From: Crambe crambe
Taxonomy: Eukaryota > Porifera > Demospongiae > Poecilosclerida > Crambeidae
DNA: 64,000 nt
Assembly (NCBI GenBank): GCA_963924555.1
Contig: OZ004584.1
Location: forward strand, 7,191,001 to 7,255,000
Direction of reading: 5' to 3'
Both the position numbers and the translations under genes were made by a program. Below, piece by piece: positions 1-8,339 of the stretch; positions within the stretch are counted from its first letter, which is position 1, and the number at the start of each line of letters is the position of its first letter. The notes beneath the pieces are model-generated. The model worked only from the letters and a program-made list of their open reading frames with translations, searched no databases and was not told the origin of the DNA.

Positions 1-490
1 AGTCTTAGAGTCCTCCACTTCTCTCTTTTCCTTTTCTTTATCCTGAATAACTGGAGAATCACTCAAGCATATGGCATTACTATATTATTGCTGGCTTCCT
101 CTTTCCTTTGATGATGTCTTGGATTCTCCACTGAGTATAGTCGATTCCATTGAGACGGACTTGCTGACATGTGTCTTCAAAGAATCTGCATCCAATCACT
201 TTCTTCACTAAATCTCTTTTCATACAAACCAAGTTCCTCAGCACTAAAAGTGGGTGGCGATTCACTGTTACTAGATTTCAAACCCTTAGCAGGTGCTAAC
301 ATTCGATCAGAAACTTCACTTGGGTTTAAAAGGAATTCCACTCTTCTTAAATCACTAAGAGGTGTGACAGGCTGTGGCCAAGTATCACCAACCAATGAGG
401 CAATTGCTACCAAGGTTCTTTATGATGTACTTCACACTCAGCCATCAACAAAGATTGTCAAACAAACTGTAGCATGCATGCAGCACATGT
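1..490 (-). pseudogene. pogo-like transposase, C-terminal remnant
   Basis: On the minus strand, about 413 to 177, a reading frame contains ASLVGDTWPQPVTPL and DRMLAPAKG. These align well with QIASLVGIAWPQALTP and DRQLAPSTL of the intact pogo-type transposase at 32.3-34.5 kb, so this is the region just after the DDE catalytic core. Further along (about 265 to 1) another frame carries a Lys/Glu-rich stretch (DKEKEKREVED), which matches the charged tail of that same protein. The two frames do not join, no DDE core is present in the window and no terminal repeat is seen, so I read it as a decayed and truncated copy running off the window edge. It is not a close copy of the intact element. Confidence 0.6.
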
Positions 491-565
491 GCATGTAATA
501 ATAATGTAATTTTAACATTATGTGTCAGCTACTGCTATGAGGTTGCACTATACTCCAATTGTTTA

Positions 566-1012
566 TGAATGCAAAAAATTTCTTCGAAATAAAAATGTGA
601 AGTAGGGATGCTATTATAACTGCAGCTTCATTATGAAAATCAAGTACTGCAGCATCGAAGCAGTATGGCCCAAAAATCTAGCTGGAATATGTATTAGCTA
701 TAACTGCATGCAAGAGAGTGAACTTAATGAAGTGACCCTTACCCATCATCAAGTACGAGATACTATTCCTACTTCACTCCCTTGGCCTTTGATCATGGGA
801 GTGAAGTAGGAATAGTATCTTGTACTTGATGATGGGTAAGGGTCACTTCATTAAGTTCACTCTCTTGCATGCAGTTATAGCTAATACATATTCCAGCTAG
901 ATTTTTGGGCCATACTGCTTCGATGCTGCAGTACTTGATTTTCATAATGAAGCTGCAGTTATAATAGCATCCCTACTTCACATTTTTATTTCGAAGAAAT
1001 TTTTTGCATTCA
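566..1012. mobile_element. Foldback (hairpin) element, 216-bp arms
   Basis: The left arm (566-781) and right arm (797-1012) are reverse complements with about one mismatch seen in the inner part, separated by only 15 bases. The outer end reads ACAAGTGAATGCAAAAAATT on the complement of 998-1017, followed by a small palindrome (ATTTCTTCGAAAT) and AGTAGGGATG. The same end signature recurs in four other places in this window. There is no coding capacity. As RNA or single-stranded DNA it would fold into one long hairpin. Confidence 0.85.
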
Positions 1013-1198
1013 CTTGTTTGCATTCTTTTTCTTTGTGATTAATACATATTCCAGCTAGATTTTTGGGCCATACTGCTTCGATGCTGCAGTACTTGGTTTT
1101 CATAATGAAGCTGCAGTTATAATAGCATCCCTACTTCACATTTTTATTTCGAAGAAATTTTTTGCATTCACTTGTTTGCATTCTTTTTCTTTGTGATT
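883..1198 (+). repeat. 158-bp tandem duplication of a foldback arm
   Basis: Bases 883-1040 are repeated at 1041-1198 with about one difference (TTGATTTTC versus TTGGTTTTC). The unit covers the outer three quarters of the right arm of the foldback element plus 28 bases of flank, so the duplication arose after the element was in place. Confidence 0.85.
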
Positions 1199-2079
1199 AT
1201 GAAAATTGATAGACACTAAAGGCTTCCTTGATTGAACTAAATTTATTTAATGATCAGTATTTCATTCTGTTCAGGGAGGAGAGTTTGAAGGATGATCATC
1301 TGCAGTGTAATGGAGTACTGAAAGGAGTGAACATTTTAAAAAGTGAACAGCATTAGCTAATTGTTACATATGTGATCACTGAAATAATTATTGAGATGGT
1401 ACGTACGTCTTGCTTGAGGGAGGAGTATGGGGAGCTTATGCATTTGGTGTAGTGATCATAATAGTGGATGCCATCAAATGGCCACATCCTGTGCAGGTGT
1501 TATATGAGGAGAACTGCTATTAATTGCCCCACCCCTTTTATGAGGTAATATCGCGAAGATTTTTTTCATACGAGGCTGCAGCACATTATAGATAGCCCAG
1601 CTAGATTTTAGGCTATCCCTACTTAACCTTTTTATTTTTTACGCTCACTTGTTTCTATCCTTTTTCTTAGTGCTTGAAGTTGAATGAGGGAGGCTACAGT
1701 ACAGTACTATACAAAGCCAGCTCTACATAAACCTCTTTTGTAGGTACATACAGTGTCTCTGGTTGAAGAATTAGTATTTAAGTTTTGTTGATATAAAACT
1801 TTACAGCAACAGCAATGTAAATGACATGTACACGGCATGGTGAAGTGAGCTGACTACACTACAGCCAAGTACTGGCTATAATGCTACTATAGGATGAGCA
1901 TCTGTACTGTAATTCAGCAAGGAGTGACTGGAACATCATCAGATAATGAATGAAGACCTTGGCTATAGCTAAACTTAAGCTTACGTGGCTCCGCCCATAA
2001 GCCCCGCCCCCTTCAAAATGGCGTAGAAAGATTAGCAGCTGTGTTCCGAGTGCTATCGAATAGTGAAGTAGAGCCTTAG
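1199..2079. other. Intergenic, no gene seen; truncated foldback end
   Basis: No coding frame of interest on either strand. At about 1612-1658 the complement reads ACAAGTGAGCG, an A-rich stretch, then AAGTAGGGATAG, i.e. one lone end of the same foldback family as the element at 566-1012. The rest is AT-rich unique-looking sequence. Confidence 0.5.
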
Positions 2080-2447
2080 TCAAAACTAATAGCAAAAGAT
2101 CAGCCTCTAGGTGCCGCTCTAACAGATGGCCAAAGCAGAATTTTGATGACTATAGCCAGTAAGTCGGTACGTCGATCTTATACATTATTATTATTATTAT
2201 TATTATTATTATAAAGAAAAAGAACGAAAAGTCAATTTTAGAACTCGTTTTTTTCTTATGTTGGCGAATGAATTTTTAGCTTTTGAACATTCTCCTCTCT
2301 TCTTTGTAGATATAATAATTCACTGTAGCCTTCTGAGAACCTGTAGAGTAAGGGTAGAAGAGAAAGAAGAGTTTTTAGTTTATACTGTCCTATGGACTTT
2401 GACCTGCCATCCCTACTTAGAGAGTGCTACCGCACTCTCTGATACAG
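2080..2447 (+). repeat. Hairpin-ended interspersed repeat, copy 1
   Basis: The stretch resembles 6965-7263 through most of its length (shared TAGCAAAAG, CTTCTGAGAACCTGTAGAGT, ACTTTGACCTGCCATCCC). It ends in CATCCCTACTTAGAGAGTGC followed by the complement of the last nine bases (GCACTCTCT) and GATA. The same terminal hairpin closes shorter copies at 16.67-16.78 kb and the 240-bp units near 40-42 kb. It contains an ATT microsatellite at about 2187-2212. A Helitron-like 3' end was considered, but the sequence after the hairpin is GATA and not CTRR. Confidence 0.65.
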
Positions 2448-2487
2448 CTATTCAAGCACTTCCGGGACAATCAATAGCCTTATGTAA

Positions 2488-3069
2488 ATCCGTTGCGGGA
2501 CACATTATTTTAACGATCACTATTCAGGGACTGTCCCGGAGCTTCCGGGACAGGTGGAGGCTATGCAGCTGGTCAATGTGACTTATCCCGATCTCAACTC
2601 TTTAATTGTTACAACATCACCAAAGACATTAAAAGTTATCTCTTATGACAACTCCAACGGAACAACAGATGAAGAATTTGTTTTTTCAGAGTCTGGGTCA
2701 GTGACGACATCATCATCATCATGGTCTGTGACTGCTGGTATGGAAGCTGGTGTGGAGACAGACGTTACTGCAGGCATCCCTGGGATAGTATCAGCTAGCG
2801 TAAAGGTGTCGGTAAAAGAGAGTATTTCTGGTACTTACAAACGCTCTACCACCAAAACAACTGAACAATCCTTCTCCTTTCCATTCAAAGTTCCCGCTGG
2901 TCAACGGCTGAAAGCCACTGCAATGATTAATGAGGGAAATATCAACACCAGATACACAGGCACGATGGTGTACACTCTTGATACTGGTGAAAAATTCAGC
3001 TATGACGTATCAGGGATATATACTGGCATCTCTGCATCTGAAGTTGTCATGTCAGTGGAGAGATTTTAA
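2488..3069 (+). CDS. Aerolysin/ETX-MTX2-like beta-pore domain protein
   Basis: The open frame runs from just after a stop at 2485 to TAA at 3067-3069; the first ATG is at 2563, giving about 168 aa. The sequence has the look of the aerolysin fold family: long alternating Ser/Thr strands (VTTSSSSWSVTAG, then GVETDVTAG), a Gly/Ser amphipathic segment typical of the insertion hairpin, a central KTTEQSFSFPFKVPAG strand with the turn VPAGQ, and a C-terminal pair of strands with GTMVYTLDTG. Family members oligomerise and form beta-barrel pores in membranes; this copy lacks any recognisable receptor-binding domain and I see no clear signal peptide, so an upstream exon may be missing or the gene may be a domain-only form. 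Single-exon, with no transposon gene beside it; the sequence upstream is the hairpin-ended repeat. Function beyond family membership is not shown. Bacterial origin cannot be judged from here. Confidence 0.6.
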   Translation: MRCGTHYFNDHYSGTVPELPGQVEAMQLVNVTYPDLNSLIVTTSPKTLKVISYDNSNGTTDEEFVFSESGSVTTSSSSWSVTAGMEAGVETDVTAGIPGIVSASVKVSVKESISGTYKRSTTKTTEQSFSFPFKVPAGQRLKATAMINEGNINTRYTGTMVYTLDTGEKFSYDVSGIYTGISASEVVMSVERF

Positions 3070-3301
3070 TTGAGATATAATGAATGTGAATGCCTAACTT
3101 AATAGTGTGTGTGATAATAATTGGTGTGTGATTAGAAAATAATTATTATTATTGATAGTATGACTGATTAACTTTATGATTACATGCATAGTGTGTTATG
3201 ATGAGAACGATTATAGCTACAGAAACTACAAAAGAAGTATGCCACAATAAGAGGGCTGCAGACACAGATACGTAGAGATTATGAGAAAGGATGAAGCTGA
3301 A

Positions 3302-3838
3302 TATGGGAGTGACAGCATTGAATTTAAATATCCAGTCTTGTGATCCATTTCCTGCAGTACAAAGTCATAAATCAAGTTAGCTAACTATAATATATAATAT
3401 TATACACAGTGCATCATTGGGGCAGGACATACTTGCATTTTAGGGGGTCTCGATAGTTATGTTCTGCATCAGTGGATTTAGGCACTCGATTAACAAGTGT
3501 GTTCCACTTCTGAGGACAAGCCCAATCCCAATCCCTCTTATTCAACACAATCTCACCATGACCATTATGAATCTTTGGTCAAGGCCTTAGTGCTTTCCTC
3601 CTCTCTTCCCCTAATGGAACCACATTTGAGTAAAATGTTGCATCAGGCCCAACTATTTCAACTCTTGGAGTTAAAGGAGGAATTTCAGCATAAACTGGCT
3701 ATTGAACATGAAAGAAATTGTAGCTGTGTAGGCATTAGTCTATCATCATTGCTACTTTACCAACATCTTTAGTAATGGCATATGCACTGTTTTCCTGAAC
3801 ATGTATTTCTGGGTGATTTTGTCTATCTTGATAGTTTG
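3302..3838. repeat. Diverged ~0.5-kb direct duplication, copy 1
   Basis: Matches 4260-4783 almost throughout (for example ATATCCAGTCTTGTGATCCA, GGCAGGACATACTTG, CCCAATCCCAATCCCTCTTA). Both copies carry, on the minus strand, remains of the receptor tail described separately. The ~960-bp offset suggests a segmental tandem duplication, with a partial hairpin element between the copies. Confidence 0.8.
3490..3800 (-). pseudogene. Decayed receptor cytoplasmic tail, copy 1
   Basis: On the minus strand, 3797-3757 reads NSAYAITKDVG and 3694-3590 reads PVYAEIPPLTPRVEIVG then FYSNVVPLGEE. These correspond one to one with two consecutive tail exons of the Ig/FN3/Death receptor at 10.75-12.92 kb (NSAYAVIKDDE, then HPYEDIGEITLSTPTEI and FMIPLEEN). 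The exon junction is out of phase here, a stop follows the second block (LRP then TGA), and neither a transmembrane exon nor a Death domain was found. I therefore read it as a fragment of a third paralogue. A further possible exon (KWNTLVNRVPKS, 3518 down to about 3440) is not recognised. Confidence 0.55.
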
Positions 3839-4012
3839 CTTAAGTTGGTGTGGCTATTGAAATTAGGAGGCCTTGGAGTGAATTAGGACTAGTAATATTG
3901 CTGTGATTCTTGAGTTTGGTGATGGGTACAGGTAAGGGGTTAATTTTGACTCATTTGTTGCTGAAGGGCGAGTGAAGTAGGGATTCAAGTTGGGTGATTG
4001 ATAGGAATAGTT

Positions 4013-4150
4013 ATTATATAAGTGAAAAAAGCATTTCGTGAAATGAAAAAAGATGTAGGGATGACCACTGCTCAAAAAAGTAAGGAAACAAGAAGGATGG
4101 AATCTTTGTTCTGTATATCCAGCCAACAATCCCTACATATACGTACATTA
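4013..4150. mobile_element. Half of a foldback element (37-42 kb family)
   Basis: AAGTGAAAAAAGCATTTCGT, GATGTAGGGATGACCACTGC and AACAATCCCTACATATACGT match the left arm of the ~300-bp hairpins in the 37.1-41.2 kb array. The right arm is absent. Confidence 0.75.
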
Positions 4151-4235
4151 CTGCACTATAATCTGAAGCTATGATTAAGTTTTCATATCTAAAGTATCAA
4201 CTCTTGTAGATTCTTATCAAGTGGTGAAATAGGGA

Positions 4236-4266
4236 CTGACTCATAATACCCACACCTACCCTATGG
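4236..4266. mobile_element. Solo end of a pogo-like element
   Basis: The complement reads TA, GGGTAGGTGTGGGTATTATG, AGTCA. The intact pogo element at 31.9-34.7 kb ends in TA, AGGTAGATGTGGGTATAATG, AGTCA. Only one end is present. Confidence 0.5.
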
Positions 4267-4783
4267 GAGTGATAGCATGAATTTGAATATCCAGTCTTGT
4301 GATCCATTTCCTGCAGTACAAAATCATAAATCAAGTTAAACATAATGGCTATAATACACAGTGCATCATTGGGGCAGGACATACTTGTATTTTTTTTTTT
4401 TTTTGCATTTCAGGGGCTAGCTAGCTATATATGTTCTGCATCAATGGATTTAGACACTTAACTAACAAGTGTGTTCCACCTCTGAGGACAAGCCCCAATC
4501 CCAATCCCTCTTATTCAGCACAATCTCACCATGACCGTTATGAATCCTTGATCAAGGCCTTAGTACTTCCTCCTCTCTTCCCCCAATGGAACCATCAGGC
4601 CCAACTATTTCAACTCTCAGAGTTAAAGGAGGAATCTCAGCATAAACAGGCTATTGAAACATGAAAGAGTACAATTAATTGTAGCTATGTAGGTATTAGT
4701 CTATCATCATCTCTACTTTACCAACATCTTTAGTAATGGCATGTGTACTGTTTCCCTGAACTTGTGATTTTGTCTATCTTGAG
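4260..4783. repeat. Diverged ~0.5-kb direct duplication, copy 2
   Basis: Second copy of 3302-3838, with a poly-T insertion near 4391-4404 and several small deletions. It also carries the receptor-tail remnant on the minus strand. Confidence 0.8.
4470..4770 (-). pseudogene. Decayed receptor cytoplasmic tail, copy 2
   Basis: Minus-strand equivalent of the remnant in copy 1, with more damage: the first motif Tyr is His (NSTHAITKDVG), a 15-bp gap removes part of the second block, and further stops occur. No intact reading frame. It adds support for at least three related receptor tails in this 16-kb stretch. Confidence 0.5.
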
Positions 4784-4879
4784 CAGTGGCCACCATTTCA
4801 GAAGATCTCTATAATGAGTCATCAGAAAGCATGACTACACTTTGGCTTAAGATGATGTCATTTTTGTTGGGAAAGTATA

Positions 4880-4985
4880 TAGGATTTGCATGCATCCTTT
4901 CACCATGTCAACGGCAGCCATTTTGGTACACAATCTCAAATTGTGTACCAAAATGGCTGCCGTTGGGATGCATAGTAAAAGGATA
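4880..4985. repeat. Short palindrome with near-perfect core
   Basis: 4909-4934 (CAACGGCAGCCATTTTGGTA and on) is the exact complement of 4940-4965 across a 5-base loop; weaker pairing (GGATGCAT / ATGCATCC) continues outside. No coding frame of interest. Confidence 0.75.
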
Positions 4986-5082
4986 CATTGTAAACACTCA
5001 GATTAACTGTAACTACGTATGATAGCCATTTGCTAAATGGAAAGAAAGTAAAAATTGCTTTTGAGTCATCAATAATTTAGAC

Positions 5083-5358
5083 AAGTAAAGGAAAAAATAT
5101 TTATTTTAAATAAAAAAGAAGTAGGGATGGCTGTGTGCAGTTCAAAAAAGTTCAGCAACAAGAGAGTGAACTTCAATCAAGTAGCTAATCCCTTAGGTAA
5201 CTATTCCTACTTCACTCCCTTAAGTTATATCTCATCATGGGAGTGAAGTAGGAATAGTTGGCTCGTAGTTGGTGATGGGTAAGGGGTTAGTTCACTCTCT
5301 TGTTGCTGAACTTAGCCATCTTTTTTATTTAGAATAACTATTTTTTCCTTTACTTGTT
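5083..5358. mobile_element. Foldback element, imperfect arms
   Basis: The left end ACAAGTAAAGGAAAAAATAT and right end CTATTTTTTCCTTTACTTGT pair, with AAGTAGGGATGGC and GCCATC further in and GGAGTGAAGTAGGAATAGTT near the loop paired with AACTATTCCTACTTCACTCC. The central stem-loop resembles that of the element at 566-1012. Same terminal family signature; non-coding. Confidence 0.75.
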
Positions 5359-5786
5359 GAGCAGATAACTGATGAGGTATTTATTTTGAATAATCTATAA
5401 AACATTCAATACTGTTGAGCTAGCTAGCAGTGTGACTCCACATTCTCATTTTGAATTATCTTTAAACACATACTGCTTGGAGAACTGCACAGATATGCAA
5501 ATAAGACAGCAGCAGCATAAAGCCGTTGTAGACTTGTAACTAAAGATACTCCAGCTCTCTGTGATTGCTCTAATGTACTCACTTTGTAGTCTCGCGCAGA
5601 CTTTCCTGGTGGGCGGGGCTTCACGGAGAGGGAAAGTCTGGTACAGTAGATTTCAGGTTGCTTGACACTAGTACTGCAGCCACCGAGGTCACATGAACCA
5701 ATCAGATTTGCAGGCAATGATGTCAGCATGAATCTGATTGGTCCATGTGACCTTGCTGAGTGTCAAGCCACCTGCAAACCACTGTA

Positions 5787-5916
5787 CAGCGGTTTTCCAA
5801 AACCTTGCAACAGGAAAGCGGAAAGCGGAAGTGATTGGAGCGAACTGGTTGGTCAGATTGCTCATATTGATCATGTGACTCGCTTTCTGTAGTTGCAAGA
5901 TTTTGGAAAACCGCTG
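5787..5916. mobile_element. CAGCGG MITE (Tc1/mariner-like), 130 bp
   Basis: Flanked by TA on both sides. It begins CAGCGGTTTTCCAAAACCTT and ends with the complement (TTTTGGAAAACCGCTG). TA duplication with CAG ends points to the Tc1/mariner group; no coding capacity. Confidence 0.75.
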
Positions 5917-6071
5917 TACTGTGGATTGCAGGTTGCTTGACACTAGTATGTCAGCCACCAGGTCACATGGACCAATCAGATTTGCAGGCAATGATGTCAG
6001 CATGAATCTGATTGGTCCATGTGACCTTGCTGGCTGAAGTACTAGTGTCAAGCAACCTGCAATCCACTGTA

Positions 6072-6381
6072 ACTGTGGCCAGGTTTCAGTGGACACTCTG
6101 GAATGCAGTCACATGCACTTGTCACGTGCGCAAAAGAATTTATTTTAGAGTTCTTTTCCTTTTTCAGGGAGGAGGTTTAAGGATTTGATTGCGGTTTCAG
6201 CCATCAGCAAATGGAGCTAATTGACAGCTTCTCCGATAGCAAGAGAGTCAGCCATCTTCAAACGCGCGATCGTTTATAGCTGATCGACAATCACATGACA
6301 TTCACGCCCATTTTTTTGAATCTGCGATCTGATTGGTGCTGCCACAAATTCCTGCAGTGTCCACTGAAACCTGGCCACAGT
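6072..6381. mobile_element. ACTGTGGCC MITE, TA target
   Basis: Ends ACTGTGGCCAGGTTTCAGTG / CACTGAAACCTGGCCACAGT, about 28-bp terminal inverted repeats, TA on both sides. Non-coding interior. Confidence 0.8.
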
Positions 6382-6383
6382 TA

Positions 6384-6776
6384 CAGCGATTTTCCAAAAT
6401 CTTGCAACTGCAGAAAGCGAGTCACATGATCAATATGAGCAATCTGACCAACCAGTTCGTTCCAATCACTTCCGCTTTCCACTTTCCTGTTGCAAGGTTT
6501 TGGAAAACCGCTGTACAGCGGTTTTCTAAAATCTTGCAACTGCATAAGCCAGTCACATGATCAATATGAGCAATCTGACCAACCAGTTCGCTCCAATCAC
6601 TTCCGCTTTCCACTTTCCTGTTGCAAGGTTTTGGAAAACCGCTGTACAGCGGTTTTCCAAAATCTTGCAACTGCAGAAAGCGAGTCACATGATCAATATG
6701 AGCAATCTGACCAACCAGTTCTCTCCAATCACTTCCGCTTTCCACTTTCCTGTTGCAAGGTTTTGGAAAACCGCTG
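6384..6776. mobile_element. Three CAGCGG MITEs chained through shared TA
   Basis: Three ~130-bp elements lie at 6384-6513, 6516-6644 and 6647-6776, each starting CAGCG[A/G]TTTTC and ending AAAACCGCTG. Between each pair there is exactly one TA dinucleotide, and the first also shares a TA (6382-6383) with the ACTGTGGCC element to its left. Internal sequence is nearly the same (AGTCACATGATCAATATGAG, then CAATCACTTCCGCTTTCC). Confidence 0.85.
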
Positions 6777-6964
6777 TACCAGATTTTCCCTTTCCCTCTC
6801 CGTGAAGCCCCGCCCATCAGGAAAGTCTGTGCGAGACTACTCTGTATAGTATAATTATCCTAGATGAAGTAGGTAATGGTCGGCAGCACAGAGTGTGCAT
6901 TATATGGAGTATAGGCTATAGCTAGCTAGCTAGCTAGCTGGAATCGTGGGAATGAAGTTAGAAC

Positions 6965-7263
6965 AAATAGCAAAAGGCACGCCTGGAAGTAGCGCTAGAG
7001 CAGATCGGAATGATAGCAATGTCATAGCTGCAGCGAGTAAGTCAGTACACTGATCTTATAAATTAATAATTATATCAATAGTCAATTTTAGATATCGTTT
7101 TTTTCTTATGTTAGCGAATGAATTTAACATTCTTCTCTCTACTGTGTAGGTGTAATGATTCACTGTAGTCTTCTGAGAACCTGTAGAGTAAGAAAGAAGA
7201 TTTATACAGTCCTATGCACTTTGACCTGCCATCCCTACTTAGAGAGTGCTAGCGCACTCTCTG
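6965..7263 (+). repeat. Hairpin-ended interspersed repeat, copy 2
   Basis: Second copy of the repeat at 2080-2447, ending in CATCCCTACTTAGAGAGTGC and GCACTCTCTGATA. The aerolysin-like frame that follows copy 1 has no counterpart here. Confidence 0.65.
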
Positions 7264-7526
7264 ATATGCCAGGGATGAAGTATATACCGCACCATGTGCT
7301 GTGTAATAGTTAGAACATGGGTGCCAGGGGTTTATGGGATATAAATGACCTGAGTCCTGAGGGCGAGGACATTTAAAAATCTGGCACTGACAAGCTTTAG
7401 TTTTTATGTGGATGAGCTATTACAAAATTATGTGCCACAACTACATGTACTCTAATTTTTCCATCAACCTTGAGATAGGAGGTATGCTTTTTATCAATCA
7501 TACAGCTTTCACACCCTGCTGTATGT

Positions 7527-8325
7527 TAGTCTCACGTAGCCAGACCCAATTCTTTTCCTTTTTCTTGGGGGTGGGGGGGGGGGAAGAAAGGGTCTGGTGA
7601 ACTCCCGTAGAGCGTTTTGTTCTGAGTGCACCCAAATTCCGGTGCACGCTAATTGACCACCACTTAGTTAGCGGTAAGGCAATAACCACCGTGGTTACTA
7701 TGAATCTCATTATTTTGCATTTTATCATGACTGCTGATCCTTCTGTTGCTCCTGATGTTCCACTGACACAGGAGATAGGACTGCATGCATTGTAGCTGAA
7801 GCAAAAGCCATTGAAGCATTAGCTTGGGATGGCTGCTTTCTTTTGGCTTTACTACTCAGACTGAGACATTGCATCTTTATAGCAATACTGTTTGTTGTTG
7901 CTTCTAGTTTGTCCCTCAGATTGGCTCGCCTGCTGAGCTCTCCACTACAGACATGGCACAAAATAAGCATCACAGTCTGCAGTTTCCATTAAGACCAACT
8001 CTAAACACAGCACATTCAGTTCAGCCTTGGATTAGTTAGTTAGCTAGCTAGCTAACTGTGATGACATCATTTCTTACCTGGTTCCTGTTATTCCATGCAG
8101 TTTCTTCCTCAAATTAACTGGACTTAGATCACTTTTGCACAAGCCATGTGAGATTCATAGTAACCACGGTGGTTATCGCCTTACCGCTAACTAAGTGGTG
8201 GTCAATTAGCGCGCACCGGAATTTGGGTGCACTCAGAACAAAACGCTCTACGGAAGTTGACCAGACCCTTTCTTTCCCCCGCCCCCAAGAAAAAGGAAAG
8301 AATTGGGTCTGGCTACGCGAGACTA
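7527..8325. mobile_element. Mutator-like element, 799 bp, 9-bp TSD
   Basis: The ends TAGTCTCACGTAGCC (7527) and GGCTACGCGAGACTA (to 8325) begin terminal inverted repeats of about 183 and 177 bp. They are flanked by an exact 9-bp duplication, GCTGTATGT, at 7518-7526 and 8326-8334. Long terminal repeats together with a 9-bp duplication are typical of Mutator-like elements. The interior holds one minus-strand frame and no transposase, so the copy is non-autonomous. Confidence 0.8.
7725..7973 (-). CDS. Unrecognised ORF inside the Mutator-like element
   Basis: The 82-codon frame has CHVCSGELSRRANLRDKLEA near its start, which resembles the treble-clef edge of some zinc-binding domains, then a basic stretch (KAKRKQPSQ) and a Gln-rich end. 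It fills the unique part between the two terminal repeats exactly. It could be a captured host exon or chance. No function is claimed. Confidence 0.25.
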   Translation of the reverse strand: MMLILCHVCSGELSRRANLRDKLEATTNSIAIKMQCLSLSSKAKRKQPSQANASMAFASATMHAVLSPVSVEHQEQQKDQQS

Positions 8326-8339
8326 GCTGTATGTACCAT

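Larger units (their letters stand above)
5587..6839. mobile_element. TAGTCTCGCG-ended composite element
   Basis: The left end (5587-5644; TAGTCTCGCGCAGACTTTCC, then GGGCGGGGCTTCACGGAGAG) is inverted at 6777-6839. The interior is made of at least five smaller inverted-repeat elements listed separately, plus two ~110-bp hairpins at 5652-5770 and 5935-6062 that share AATCAGATTTGCAGGCAATG. No matching target duplication is seen at the outer ends (CTCACTTTG versus CTCTGTATA). The same TAGTCTC/GAGACTA ends occur at 7527-8325 and 19967-35587. Confidence 0.7.

Noticed and set aside
2080..2447. Helitron 3' end
   Set aside because: Hairpin is present but the terminal CTRR is not, and no 5' TC end could be fixed.
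2258..2581. 107-codon frame upstream of the aerolysin-like gene
   Set aside because: It lies mostly in an interspersed repeat, is in another frame and has no recognisable domain.
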